64,000 bases of DNA. Origin: Chitinophagaceae bacterium PMP191F. Its GTDB lineage: Bacteria; Bacteroidota; Bacteroidia; Chitinophagales; Chitinophagaceae. The number at the start of each line of letters is the position of its first letter. Position 1 is the first letter of the stretch. The stretch spans positions 205,183-269,182 of the forward strand of contig LGYU01000001.1 in NCBI GenBank assembly GCA_001302245.1, given 5' to 3'. Position numbers and translations under genes: made by a program. Below, in pieces: positions 45,101 to 53,200 of the stretch. The notes beneath the pieces were generated by a model that was not told the DNA's origin, did no database searches, and was given only the letters and a program-made list of their open reading frames with translations.

Positions 45101-45283
45101 CTGGGATATACTGTTCCTAAAAATGTACTGCACAAGGCATTTATTGAAAAGTTCAGGTTGTACGCCAGTGTGCAGAACCCTTTCCTGTTTACCAAGTTCC
45201 CGGGTACAGATCCGGAAGGTGGTACCGGGTTTAATGAACCCAGCGTAGTGACTTACCTGTTTGGTGTAAATGTTTCTTTTTAA
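42194..45283 (+). CDS. SusC/RagA TonB-dependent transporter lacking the STN domain
   Basis: After the signal peptide (MLSLLAMLCTMSVQAQ) the mature protein goes straight into the carboxypeptidase-like domain (about residues 30-115, LSGIVTTERGEALNGVS), then the TonB box/plug (EIVVIGYGSVKKRDVTG, ILKDASATAIYGNRGANGV) and a barrel ending VNVSF. No STN domain is present between signal peptide and CarboxypepD, unlike the two other SusC proteins here. I start at MIALRNS because it precedes the signal peptide; 20 upstream in-frame codons have no such feature. It is 78 nt after FecR and 21 nt before SusD. Confidence 0.94.
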   Translation: MIALRNSIIKWYMLSLLAMLCTMSVQAQEKAQLSGIVTTERGEALNGVSITVTSADAKEKQTLTSNDKGVFTVSNLVPKNRYSFSFSHVGYEPYQVKSFEIKAGVNNSLIVRLKETASGLNEIVVIGYGSVKKRDVTGAISSLKSDKITEVAASDATQVLQGRVSGVMVQAQNWKPGSPMQVRIRGNRSITADNDPLYVVDGIPFVDAINQISPNDIESIEILKDASATAIYGNRGANGVILITTKKGKQGKTIVEYNGYYGPQKNRAMPRLMNAEEFVEYSRESQRNSLGGTYDPKPSKDRDFANEQLVATSYMYQNMQRAWESGTYDPSKLISTDWISYGLHNGLMQDHQVSVRGGSEPTKFLLSADYFNNKGVVRDQDFTRYSVRINAEHKVSPAITLGTQTVYSRSMQNAGWSDVFDGYGLKSFNPLASPYEEDGKTLVLYPTNNTRTPNPITNFGVTKRVRNMDRFLGNYYAEVNFLKHFNFRSNLGLDYRARQAFDFNGKNTASAGGEAPSSAANGSSRNFMYTLENILSYNQTFKGNHSLYATLVQSIQGEKEETNNISVRDLPYDEQQYYSAGSALTINGVSSSLSRWSLASFMGRLNYSYKGKYLATVSARYDGSSRLADGKKWVLFPSVALAWRLKNEDFLKNSGVVSDLKLRLGWGRTGNSGVDPYKTWGRLSTVRYVFGNTSTLGYTPIEMLNPLLTWETTGQFNAGIDFGLFNNRISGSVEVYQQNTYDLLLNRQLPTASGFSYILSNVGKTRNKGVEVTLNTVNLRTRDFEWRSDWIFSLNKEEIVELYNGKKDDVGAGWFIGKPVKVSYDLGFNGIWQSTDADKAEMAKYNANGSTFKAGDVRPLDRNNDYKIDASDRYIIGQQNPKWTASWGSNVRYKNFDASVLLVGMFGQTIKHDLDMRFDGRYNQPKLDYWTPVNPSNKYPRPLLGTASVNYLSTLNYYDGSFVRVKNISLGYTVPKNVLHKAFIEKFRLYASVQNPFLFTKFPGTDPEGGTGFNEPSVVTYLFGVNVSF

Positions 45284-45304
45284 CGGATTTCAATGACAAC
45301 AAAA

Positions 45305-47086
45305 ATGAAAAAGCAAATTATATACAGTATAGTAGCATTATCGCTGCTTTCATTAACAGCCTGTAAAAAATACCTGGAAGAAAAGGCCGTGTCGCAGATA
45401 TCTTACCAGCTATACGAAACACAGGCAGGTTTAGAAGGCGCATTGGTATCTGCCTACAATACACTCCGGCAGGGTGTGGTGTCTGAGCGTATGCTCACAT
45501 TCAGCGATGCCGGTACTGATCTTTTCACTGTAGGTTCTGATGGTAACACCGCATTTAACCAGTATCTCTCTACACTGGGTTCACTGGATGGAAAAATATC
45601 AGACTTCTGGGATTATCATTATAATGGTATAGCACAATGTAATGTAACACTGAAATACCTGCCCAGGGTTACCATGTCTGCCACGCGCAAAACAGAAATG
45701 GAAGGCGAGGCTAAGTTTTTACGTGCTTACTACTTCTTCAACCTGGTACAGCATTATGGTAAAGTACCATTGGTACTGGAGGCATATGATAAGGCTAAAA
45801 CGGATTTTAAACGTACAGCTGTCAATGTGATCTACGATACCATTCTGAACGATCTGCGATATGCTTATCGTCAGCTACCACAGGCTGCTGCTGCACAGGG
45901 ACGTGCTTTTAAAGCAGTGGCAGCACATCTGATGGCAAAGGTATACCTGGCGAGGGCAAGTGCTGTATCACCCGAACAACAGGCTATCCGTGGTACCAGA
46001 GCTACTGATCTTGACAGTGCTGTTTACTATGCCGCAAAAGTGGTAAACCAGGAACTGGGTAGTTTTTCACTGGTAAGCGATTTTGCCAGCCTGTTCGATA
46101 TCAATAACCAGGTGAACAGTGAAGTGATTTTTGCTGTTCAGTTCACTACCACACAGCTTGACAATGGGAGTGGTAACCAGATGCACCTGTATCACGTACC
46201 ACAGTATGATGCCATCAACACGAAGATCCTGGCCCGTTCCGTGGAATACGGCAGACCATATCGTCGTGTGCGTCCTACACCGTTTGTATACAATGGCTTG
46301 TTTGGTGATACCCGTAAGTATGATTCCCGGTTTGTAAAATCTTTTGTATGGGGATATATTGCCAACAAGGCTGCTACTAATATCACTACCACAGCAGGTA
46401 ACGCTATTGATGTAAAAGTGGGCGACACTGCTGTATATTTTTCTCCCATTTATTACAATACGCAGACAGAACTGAATGCTGCTATACAGGAAAATAAACG
46501 TTTTGCAGTATACATGCCCCTGAACTCTTACCAGGCTTTTTCACGCAACAACCTGTTTCCCGGTTTACGCAAATGGCTGGACCCATTACGTCCTACTACC
46601 AATGAAACCAACGGCGGCCGTGACTGGGTAGTGTACCGTTATGCAGAAACCCTGTTGCTGCTGGCCGAAGCCTATGGCCGTAAAGGCGATTTTGAAAATG
46701 CTGCCAAATACATTAACAAGGTTCGTGAAAGAGCTGCCTACAAAGCCGGTGAAGCCAAAACTGTACAGTACTGGACATTTGAAGGTGGTAACTACAGCGA
46801 CAGAACTGCTTCCACTGCAGAACAGATGAAAGTAACTGCCGCACAGATCAGCACCAACTTTGTTGACTTTATACTGGATGAACGTGGTCGTGAATTGCTG
46901 GGCGAACTGAACCGCTGGGAAGACCTGACACGTTGTGAAAAACTGGTAGAGCGTGTGTTGAAATACAATCCCGATGCAGGCAATATCCGCAGCTACCATA
47001 TTCTGCGTCCGATTCCACAAACGCATATCGACAGACTTGATCCTGTAGGCCCGATTGCGGAAGAACAAAACATCGGTTATTATTAA
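45305..47086 (+). CDS. SusD/RagB-type outer-membrane lipoprotein (second operon)
   Basis: Lipoprotein signal LLSLTAC with the lipid-carrying Cys at residue 20, then KKYLEEKAV. SusD helices follow: EGEAKFLRAYYFFNLVQHYGKVPLV (given in part: LRAYYFFNLVQHYGKVP), VVYRYAETLLLLAEAYGRKGD and FILDERGRELLGELNRWEDLTR, then the end motif HILRPIPQTHIDRLD. At about 593 residues it is on the long side, owing to a loop-rich middle. It pairs with the STN-less SusC and precedes a glycerophosphodiesterase gene by 20 nt. Confidence 0.94.
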   Translation: MKKQIIYSIVALSLLSLTACKKYLEEKAVSQISYQLYETQAGLEGALVSAYNTLRQGVVSERMLTFSDAGTDLFTVGSDGNTAFNQYLSTLGSLDGKISDFWDYHYNGIAQCNVTLKYLPRVTMSATRKTEMEGEAKFLRAYYFFNLVQHYGKVPLVLEAYDKAKTDFKRTAVNVIYDTILNDLRYAYRQLPQAAAAQGRAFKAVAAHLMAKVYLARASAVSPEQQAIRGTRATDLDSAVYYAAKVVNQELGSFSLVSDFASLFDINNQVNSEVIFAVQFTTTQLDNGSGNQMHLYHVPQYDAINTKILARSVEYGRPYRRVRPTPFVYNGLFGDTRKYDSRFVKSFVWGYIANKAATNITTTAGNAIDVKVGDTAVYFSPIYYNTQTELNAAIQENKRFAVYMPLNSYQAFSRNNLFPGLRKWLDPLRPTTNETNGGRDWVVYRYAETLLLLAEAYGRKGDFENAAKYINKVRERAAYKAGEAKTVQYWTFEGGNYSDRTASTAEQMKVTAAQISTNFVDFILDERGRELLGELNRWEDLTRCEKLVERVLKYNPDAGNIRSYHILRPIPQTHIDRLDPVGPIAEEQNIGYY

Positions 47087-47106
47087 CAATGATATATCAC
47101 TTTTAA

Positions 47107-47985
47107 ATGACTATGACTATGTCTATGTATAAATGTAAATCCCTTTTTACCTGCTGCCTGCTGATGATGGCTTCACTATCATTTGCCCAAACGGCAAGCG
47201 CACAGTTTGATAAGATCAGTAAAGCGTTCCTGGATACAAGATCGGGTGTGGTATTGGTAGCTGCCCATCGTGGCGCGCACCTCGATTTTCCGGAAAACTC
47301 TATGGCTGCATTCCGCAGGGCGATAGAGCTGGGAATTGATATTATTGAACTGGATGTCCGTTGTACTAAAGATGGTATACTGGTAGTGATGCACGATAAA
47401 ACTGTTGACCGTACTACCAATGGTTCAGGCGCTGTATCCGGTTTTACTTTTGAAGAGATCCGTAAACTGCGTCTGAAGCATAATGGCACAGTGCCCGAAG
47501 AGCAGATACCTACACTGGAAGAAGCATTGTTGCTGGCAAAAGGAAAGATACTGGTAGACCTGGATATCAAGGACGGCAATTGTATCAATGCAATTATGGA
47601 AACTGTTACCAAAACCCAGACAGCGCGTAATTGTTTCTTTTTCCTGGACAACCCGCAACATGTAAAAGAGCTGAAAGCCAAAAACGCCGGCTTCATGGTG
47701 CTGGCAAGAACACACAGTTCAAAAGAAGTGGATGCGTTATTTGCAGCAGCAAAAGCAGAAGCGGTGCATATTGATCCTTCACATTATACCACTGCAGTAA
47801 CAGAAAAGATCAGATCAAACGGCGCAAGGGTATGGATCAATGCACTGGGTGAAGTGGATCTGAAAGCTGTTACAAGCGGTTCGGCAGCTTTTGAGGAACT
47901 ATTGAAAAATGGCGCCAACATTATACAGACCGATCAACCGGCTTTATTAAAAGCATACCTGGTAAGTGTTAAAAAACATTTCTGA
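47107..47985 (+). CDS. secreted glycerophosphodiester phosphodiesterase (GDPD)
   Basis: The mature part is a GDPD TIM barrel: AAHRGAHLDFPENSMAAF gives the first catalytic His and the Glu-Asn pair, IIELDVRCTKDGILVVMHDKTVDR supplies Glu, Asp and the second His (read as ELDVRCTKDG and VVMHDKTVDR), followed by LVDLDIKDGN. Such enzymes cut glycerophosphodiesters to glycerol 3-phosphate and an alcohol. A signal peptide near the N-terminus (CCLLMMASLSFA) puts it outside the cytoplasm. Several ATGs at the start (47107, 47113, 47119, 47125) make the exact start uncertain. As the last gene after SusD, it suggests that this operon handles a phosphodiester-containing ligand. Confidence 0.88.
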   Translation: MTMTMSMYKCKSLFTCCLLMMASLSFAQTASAQFDKISKAFLDTRSGVVLVAAHRGAHLDFPENSMAAFRRAIELGIDIIELDVRCTKDGILVVMHDKTVDRTTNGSGAVSGFTFEEIRKLRLKHNGTVPEEQIPTLEEALLLAKGKILVDLDIKDGNCINAIMETVTKTQTARNCFFFLDNPQHVKELKAKNAGFMVLARTHSSKEVDALFAAAKAEAVHIDPSHYTTAVTEKIRSNGARVWINALGEVDLKAVTSGSAAFEELLKNGANIIQTDQPALLKAYLVSVKKHF

Positions 47986-48017
47986 CCATTAAATCTGATC
48001 CTGCAAACCCAAACCCC

Positions 48018-48187
48018 GTGGCTGGTGAAACTCCGGCTACTTCAATATCCTGTTTTCGGTCTGCAATATTCCCCTGTAGCTTTTGCACAGGGGAATATTG
48101 TTTTAATAACACCCATGCCATGGCCGGTGTTTCGCCAGTATTCTCACACACCATGGCTGGTGTATCTCCAGCCATTTCAATATTCTC
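48018..48187. repeat. cluster of GGCTGGTGnnnCnCCAGCC palindromes (REP-like)
   Basis: Three units: GTGGCTGGTGAAACTCCGGC at 48019-48038, GCCGGTGTTTCGCCAG at 48123-48138, and ATGGCTGGTGTATCTCCAGC at 48153-48172 with CAT/TTCAATATTCTC-type flanks. Their core is the same as the inner hairpin of the element at 11398-11416. Translated on the plus strand they give the MAGVSPA-type phrase, a known kind of spurious protein in Bacteroidota annotations, so frames here are not genes. Confidence 0.65.
48064..48106 (+). terminator. terminator-like hairpin downstream of the GDPD gene
   Basis: CAATATTCCCCTGT (48064-48077) and ACAGGGGAATATTG (48087-48100) form a perfect 14 bp stem with a 9 nt loop, followed by TTTT. 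It lies 78 nt after the GDPD stop, inside the palindrome cluster, and could have arisen as part of it. Confidence 0.7.
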
Positions 48188-48302
48188 CCCTATAACTTCC
48201 CCAGAAGTGAATGTTGTTTCAGAAAGCGGTAAAAAGGTCTCAATATATGATCTGAGGCTTTGCAATGGTTAATGATGTATCATAAAAAGCATAGTTTTAT
48301 GC

Positions 48303-49490
48303 ATGCGCTTTGATTTTAATTTGTACAGCTCGTTACTGCTGCCTGCTTTTATACAAGGTGTATTGTTCAGCGTATTGTTGCTGGTACGTAGCAGGCAAAG
48401 CGGGTTGAGCGACAGGTTACTGGCTTTTTTGCTGTTGCTCAACACTGTTAAAGTGGCATTCTGGATGCTGGGTTTTGCAGGCTGGTACGACTCTCATGAC
48501 AGGTTGACCACATTTATGTTTTACTTCCCGTTCAACAACCTGCCGTGGATCGGGCCTTTGCTGTACTTCTATTTTCTGAGCCTGACCAACCGCGATTTCC
48601 GTTTGCGGAAAAAACACTGGAAACACCTGGTACTTCCTGTTGCCTGGACATTGCTGATCATCATAAAGTTTGTGCTGGATATGGGATTGTATTATCCGTT
48701 TGAGGTGATACCGGACACCCAATATGGCTGCAAAGGTCCTCTGGCCGAACTGGATAAAAGTAGCTGGGCTGTAATGATCGGTTTTTTATCTTTTTTCTAT
48801 TACCTGTTCCTGACACTCAAGGCTTTCTCAGCCTACAGGCAATACACACACAGCAATTTCTCTGCTACAGAAGATATCCAGTTCAACTGGCTGCGAAATC
48901 TTTTATATATGGTCAGCGGCGGCATCATTATTTTCTTTTTCTTCTCGCTGGCTGGGTTGGTAACGCATGTTACCTACAGGATGGATTGGTATGCCTACCT
49001 GGCGCAAGGCATTATTGTATATTATCTTTCAGTGGAAGGATACTACACACTACCGCGACAATTGAAAAAGCTTCATTTTGATCCTGAAATTCCTGTACCG
49101 GTAACAATACCCGATAAACAGCCGGATGCAGAAACAGATGTGTGGAAAGAAAAGCTGGAGCGATGGATGGAAACCAGGCAGCCTTACCTGGAACCGGAAC
49201 TGACATTGAGCGATCTTGCCCGGCAGTTGGATACCAATGCTACAGTATTGTCCAAAATGATCAATGATGGAACAGGACGTAATTTCAACGACTTCATCAA
49301 TTATTACCGTGTACAGGAAGTGATCCGTAAAATGCAGGCCGGTGAACATCATACACAAACCTTACTGGCAATAGCTTTTGATGGTGGGTTTAACTCCAAA
49401 GCTACTTTTAACAGGTCGTTTAAAAAGATAACCGGGAAAACACCCCGTGAATTTGCTGATACGTTTCCAAACCCGGCAAAAAGCTCCTGA
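48303..49490 (+). CDS. membrane-bound AraC-family regulator (7TM-HTH)
   Basis: The first 245 residues contain seven hydrophobic segments (for example LLLPAFIQGVLFSVLLLV, LLAFLLLLNTVKVAFWML, LVLPVAWTLLIIIKFVL), and the last 100 form an AraC helix-turn-helix pair: LTLSDLARQLDTNATVLSKMI and TLLAIAFDGGFNSKATFNRSFKKITGKTPREF (in parts). This build is common in Bacteroidota and senses an unknown signal at the membrane. It starts 303 nt after the GDPD gene and is 127 nt before a small secreted protein gene, a possible target. Confidence 0.92.
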   Translation: MRFDFNLYSSLLLPAFIQGVLFSVLLLVRSRQSGLSDRLLAFLLLLNTVKVAFWMLGFAGWYDSHDRLTTFMFYFPFNNLPWIGPLLYFYFLSLTNRDFRLRKKHWKHLVLPVAWTLLIIIKFVLDMGLYYPFEVIPDTQYGCKGPLAELDKSSWAVMIGFLSFFYYLFLTLKAFSAYRQYTHSNFSATEDIQFNWLRNLLYMVSGGIIIFFFFSLAGLVTHVTYRMDWYAYLAQGIIVYYLSVEGYYTLPRQLKKLHFDPEIPVPVTIPDKQPDAETDVWKEKLERWMETRQPYLEPELTLSDLARQLDTNATVLSKMINDGTGRNFNDFINYYRVQEVIRKMQAGEHHTQTLLAIAFDGGFNSKATFNRSFKKITGKTPREFADTFPNPAKSS

Positions 49491-49617
49491 ATGTGATAAT
49501 AACAGTATTGCAGATAATATGATACCGGTAAAAGTAGTCTCAAAATACAATCTGCAACCATAGACCGGTATAGCATCAATAGCTTCGTTTCATTATTAAC
49601 AGAAAAAGTAAATAGCT

Positions 49618-50181
49618 ATGAAACGATTTGTTTTTTGTGCTGTGCTAAAGTATTTATTCAATGCTGGTCTGTTGCCTTTTTTGCTGACAATTACTACCTG
49701 CCCTGTACATGCGCAGGGCAGTAATAGAACTGTTGTACAACCTGGTGATCTGGAAAAGATGGAAGGCGCGTGGCTGGGCTTTCTTTTTTATAAAGATTAT
49801 CAGTCGGGCCAAATGCAACGTATCCATGCATCAATCAATGTCAGCAGGTCTGCAGCAACAACCGGTAATGTATGGCAACTGGAATATGATTATCCCCGCG
49901 AGCCGGGTCATAAAAGCACCAGCACCTATATTCTGAACAAAACAGGTGATTCACTGGGTGATGCTCATGTAATTGAAAGAAAAACATTGCCCGGTGGTGG
50001 TATCTCGTTTACTACGGAATCAAAAGGCAAAGATGGCAATCAGCAGCGTGCAGCAGTATTTCATCATATATGGACAGTACAGGGTGATAGCCTGCTGATC
50101 ACTAAAATGGTGCGGTATGAGAACGAAGATAGCTTTATCATGCGCAATACGTACCGCCTGAAAACTGTTACAACAAAATAA
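49618..50181 (+). CDS. unknown secreted 187-aa protein
   Basis: A signal peptide (about residues 1-32, with LLPFLLTITTCPVHA) precedes a beta-rich domain of about 150 residues: MEGAWLGFLFYKDYQSG, ASINVSRSAATTGNVWQLEY, STYILNKTGDSL, and ITKMVRYENEDSFIMRNTYRLK. The alternating pattern and the opening GAWLG suggest a lipocalin- or calycin-like barrel, but I do not recognise a family. It follows the AraC-type regulator on the same strand and ends 72 nt before the convergent GH16 gene. Confidence 0.7.
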   Translation: MKRFVFCAVLKYLFNAGLLPFLLTITTCPVHAQGSNRTVVQPGDLEKMEGAWLGFLFYKDYQSGQMQRIHASINVSRSAATTGNVWQLEYDYPREPGHKSTSTYILNKTGDSLGDAHVIERKTLPGGGISFTTESKGKDGNQQRAAVFHHIWTVQGDSLLITKMVRYENEDSFIMRNTYRLKTVTTK

Positions 50182-50199
50182 GATTGTATCGAAATAAAG

Positions 50200-50230
50200 A
50201 TCCCCGGCTGTTGGCCGGGGATTTCCTGTT
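50200..50230. terminator. intrinsic terminator between two convergent genes
   Basis: ATCCCCGGC (50200-50208) pairs with GCCGGGGAT (50214-50222) around TGTTG. AAATAAAG on the left and TTTCCTGTT on the right give weak U tracts each way. It lies between the convergent secreted-protein gene and GH16 gene. Confidence 0.75.
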
Positions 50231-50252
50231 CAATATCATACAAAGCGCATCA

Positions 50253-53200
50253 TTATTGCTTCACAAACCGCAGTGTTTTATTGCCATAACTGCCTTGCAG
50301 GCGTATAAAATAAAGTCCGCTGTGTAGAAAACTGATATCTTTTACCAGTTGAATACTTCCTTTCTGCATATTCCATATCCTGATGATCTTACCGTCTGTA
50401 TCCAGCAACGAAACCGAACGGGTATCTGTATTCCCTGTTCGTATAGTGATCTGTTGCTGCACCGGGTTGGGGTATACCTGTACATCTTCTGTACGGTCAT
50501 CGGCGGTGATGGTGTAAACAGCCGGAATGCGAGCGCCAGATGAACCGGTAGCTGTATCACAGTTATCGATAGAAAACCAGTTGAACTTAAAGGTACCGGA
50601 TTGCACATGAATACCGGTATAGGTAAGTGCCGGCAATGTCATGGTATCTGAAATGGTTTGCCAGGCACCATTGGTATTGGGCAAACTGATAGTACCGAAA
50701 GTCATGCCGCCATGACCTACCCATAGCTTTGCGGTTGCAGTAGTAGATACCCGCACACTAACGCGGTATACTCCCCCTGCCGGTACATTCAGGGTGCTGT
50801 AGGCAAACCAGTCATTGGCAACAAGTCCTGTAAAGTTTTGTCCGCCTCCTGTATCAGTGCAGGTTTGTAACCACGGCCCGGGTGAACGGTTGGATGCACT
50901 TTCTGCTTCGTATTTACTATTTACGGTACATTGTTGTATTGTAATGGCAGCCGTTCCGCTGATGTTTCCCGAAGTTACGGTTACAGTATAGCTGCCCGCT
51001 GTATTACCGGTGGTAAGCAGCCCGGATGTGCTGATGGTATTGCTGCCGGTTACACTCCATACGGGGGACGCAAGCGGCATCACATTGTTGCTGCTATCGT
51101 ACCCGGTGGCTGTGAGCTGAAGCGTCTGACTTTTACCCAGTGTTGTGCTGGCGGGTGAAACAACAATATGATGTAGTGCCTGTGGCGGTGCAGCGCAGTT
51201 GTCAATGCTGAACCAGTTAAATTTAAAAGTACCGGACTGTACGTGGATACCGGTATAACTGAGTGCAGGCAGGGTCATCGTATCTTTAATGGTTTTCCAT
51301 ACGCCACCCGTATTGGGAATGGTAATAGTGCCAAAGTTCATGCCGCTATGGCCTACCCATAATTTGGCGGTTGCAGTAGTAAGTACACGTACACTTATTG
51401 TGTATACACCAGTGGAGGGCACATTGAGTGTGTTGTAAGCAAAGAAATCATTGACTGACAGGTTTTTGAAATTTTGTCCGCCACCCACATCCGTACAGGT
51501 TTCCAGTACAGGACCTGTAGAACGGTTGGATGCGCTTTCTGCTTCATACTGATTGCTGACGGTACAGGTATAAGCAACATTTACGTGTGCAGTGGCAGTA
51601 ACAGAATCATTACGGCCGGATGCTTTAACAATGTAATTACCTGTTGTATTACCGGCTGTCAGCAAACCATTACTGCTGATCCTGTTGCTGCTTCCGGTAA
51701 CGGACCATGCAGGTGTAAATGTATATATACTATCATTCTGATCATACCCTGTTGCAGTGAACTGCTGACCGGCACCTGCAGGAACTACTGATGAGTCGGG
51801 TGTAATAGCAATACGTGTAAGCACGGGCACGGGTGCAATACGTATTGCTGCATTTTTGAACAGTGTATTGGATAATGCGGCAGTAACAGTATAGGTACCG
51901 GATGAATCGCCAGCTATAAGTAAACCGCTGCTGCTGATACTGTTGCGGCTACCGGTTACCATCCATACAGGCGCAGGGCTCAGTGTGATCAGGTCATTGA
52001 ACTGATCGTACCCTGTGACAGTAAACTGTTGTGCACTACCTGTATATATTTTAGCATTGTCTGGTGTTATGGTAATACGATCGGCATGCACTGAATCTGC
52101 AGGTATAATACTGAGCCAGTTAAAGTTCCATCCGTAAGCATTGGCATATACCCGTATAGTTTGCTGACCTGCTTTTAGAGTTACCGGTGCGGAGCTGATG
52201 GTGATCCAGTTTTGCCACCCACCACTCACGGGCAGGTTAACAGTGGTAAGCGTAGTGGTATCCAGCAATACTTTTAAGCTGCTGGCATTGTTCACTGCTA
52301 CACGGAACTGTATCCTGTACTGTGCGCTGTCGGGTACATTCAGATCATATTCCATCCAGGTACCGGCTCCTATATAACTGATATTCATTCCTCCGCCAAT
52401 ATCGGCAGTGGGTTCGGTACAGCAGGTATTACTGTTGTCAGAATGCTCTGCCTGGATCTTTGCCGGTATCGTTTTATAGTTGGTGGGTCTTACATTCACA
52501 TTGGTACTGCCTTGCCTGGTGGTGGTATCCACAGTGGCTGTTGCGGTAACCACACCAGAGGTTAGTATGGTTGCCAGCCCGCCTGCAGTAATGCTGTTAC
52601 CGCTGCCGGTAATGCTCCAGGTAAAGGCAGGGTTCATTTGTTTACCATTCTGATCGTAAGCTTTAGCTGTATATTGTACTGCTTTACCGGGCAGTAACAG
52701 TACATCTGCAGGAGTTACTGAAACAGAGTCCAGCACTGGTGTACCCAGTCCTTTCTGGTACACGCGTACATAATCTACCAGCATACTGTCGGGCCAGTCA
52801 GCTTCTGTAATGGAGCCTCCCATACCGCCGCCAATGGCCAGGTTCAGTATCAGGTAAAATTTCTGGTCAAACGGCCAGTCTTTCCAGCTCGTATGCGGAT
52901 TAACGTAAGAGAAAAAGTTAACATTATCGAAAATGAATTTAACAGAATCTGCGCTCCACTCCATACCATATACGTGAAATGCGGTATCTGCATCCGGGAA
53001 ATACCGTGTGCCGGAAAGCTGGCCGCCATTGGTCCAGTTATGGCTTTGTGTGTGCACAGTGGAAAGAACGGTACCAAAATTGTTCCCCACATGTTCCATT
53101 ACATCCAGTTCTCCGCTCTGCGGCCAGTTGCCATATACGCTGGAAGCAGGCATCAGCCAGATGGCTGGCCATGAACCGCGTGCCCTGGGCAACCGGGCTC

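Noticed and set aside
48018..48272. Open frames of 84 codons (plus) and 98 codons (minus) after the GDPD gene
   Set aside because: Both are made from the palindromic repeat units and translate to the MAGVSPA-type phrase, so they are not treated as genes.
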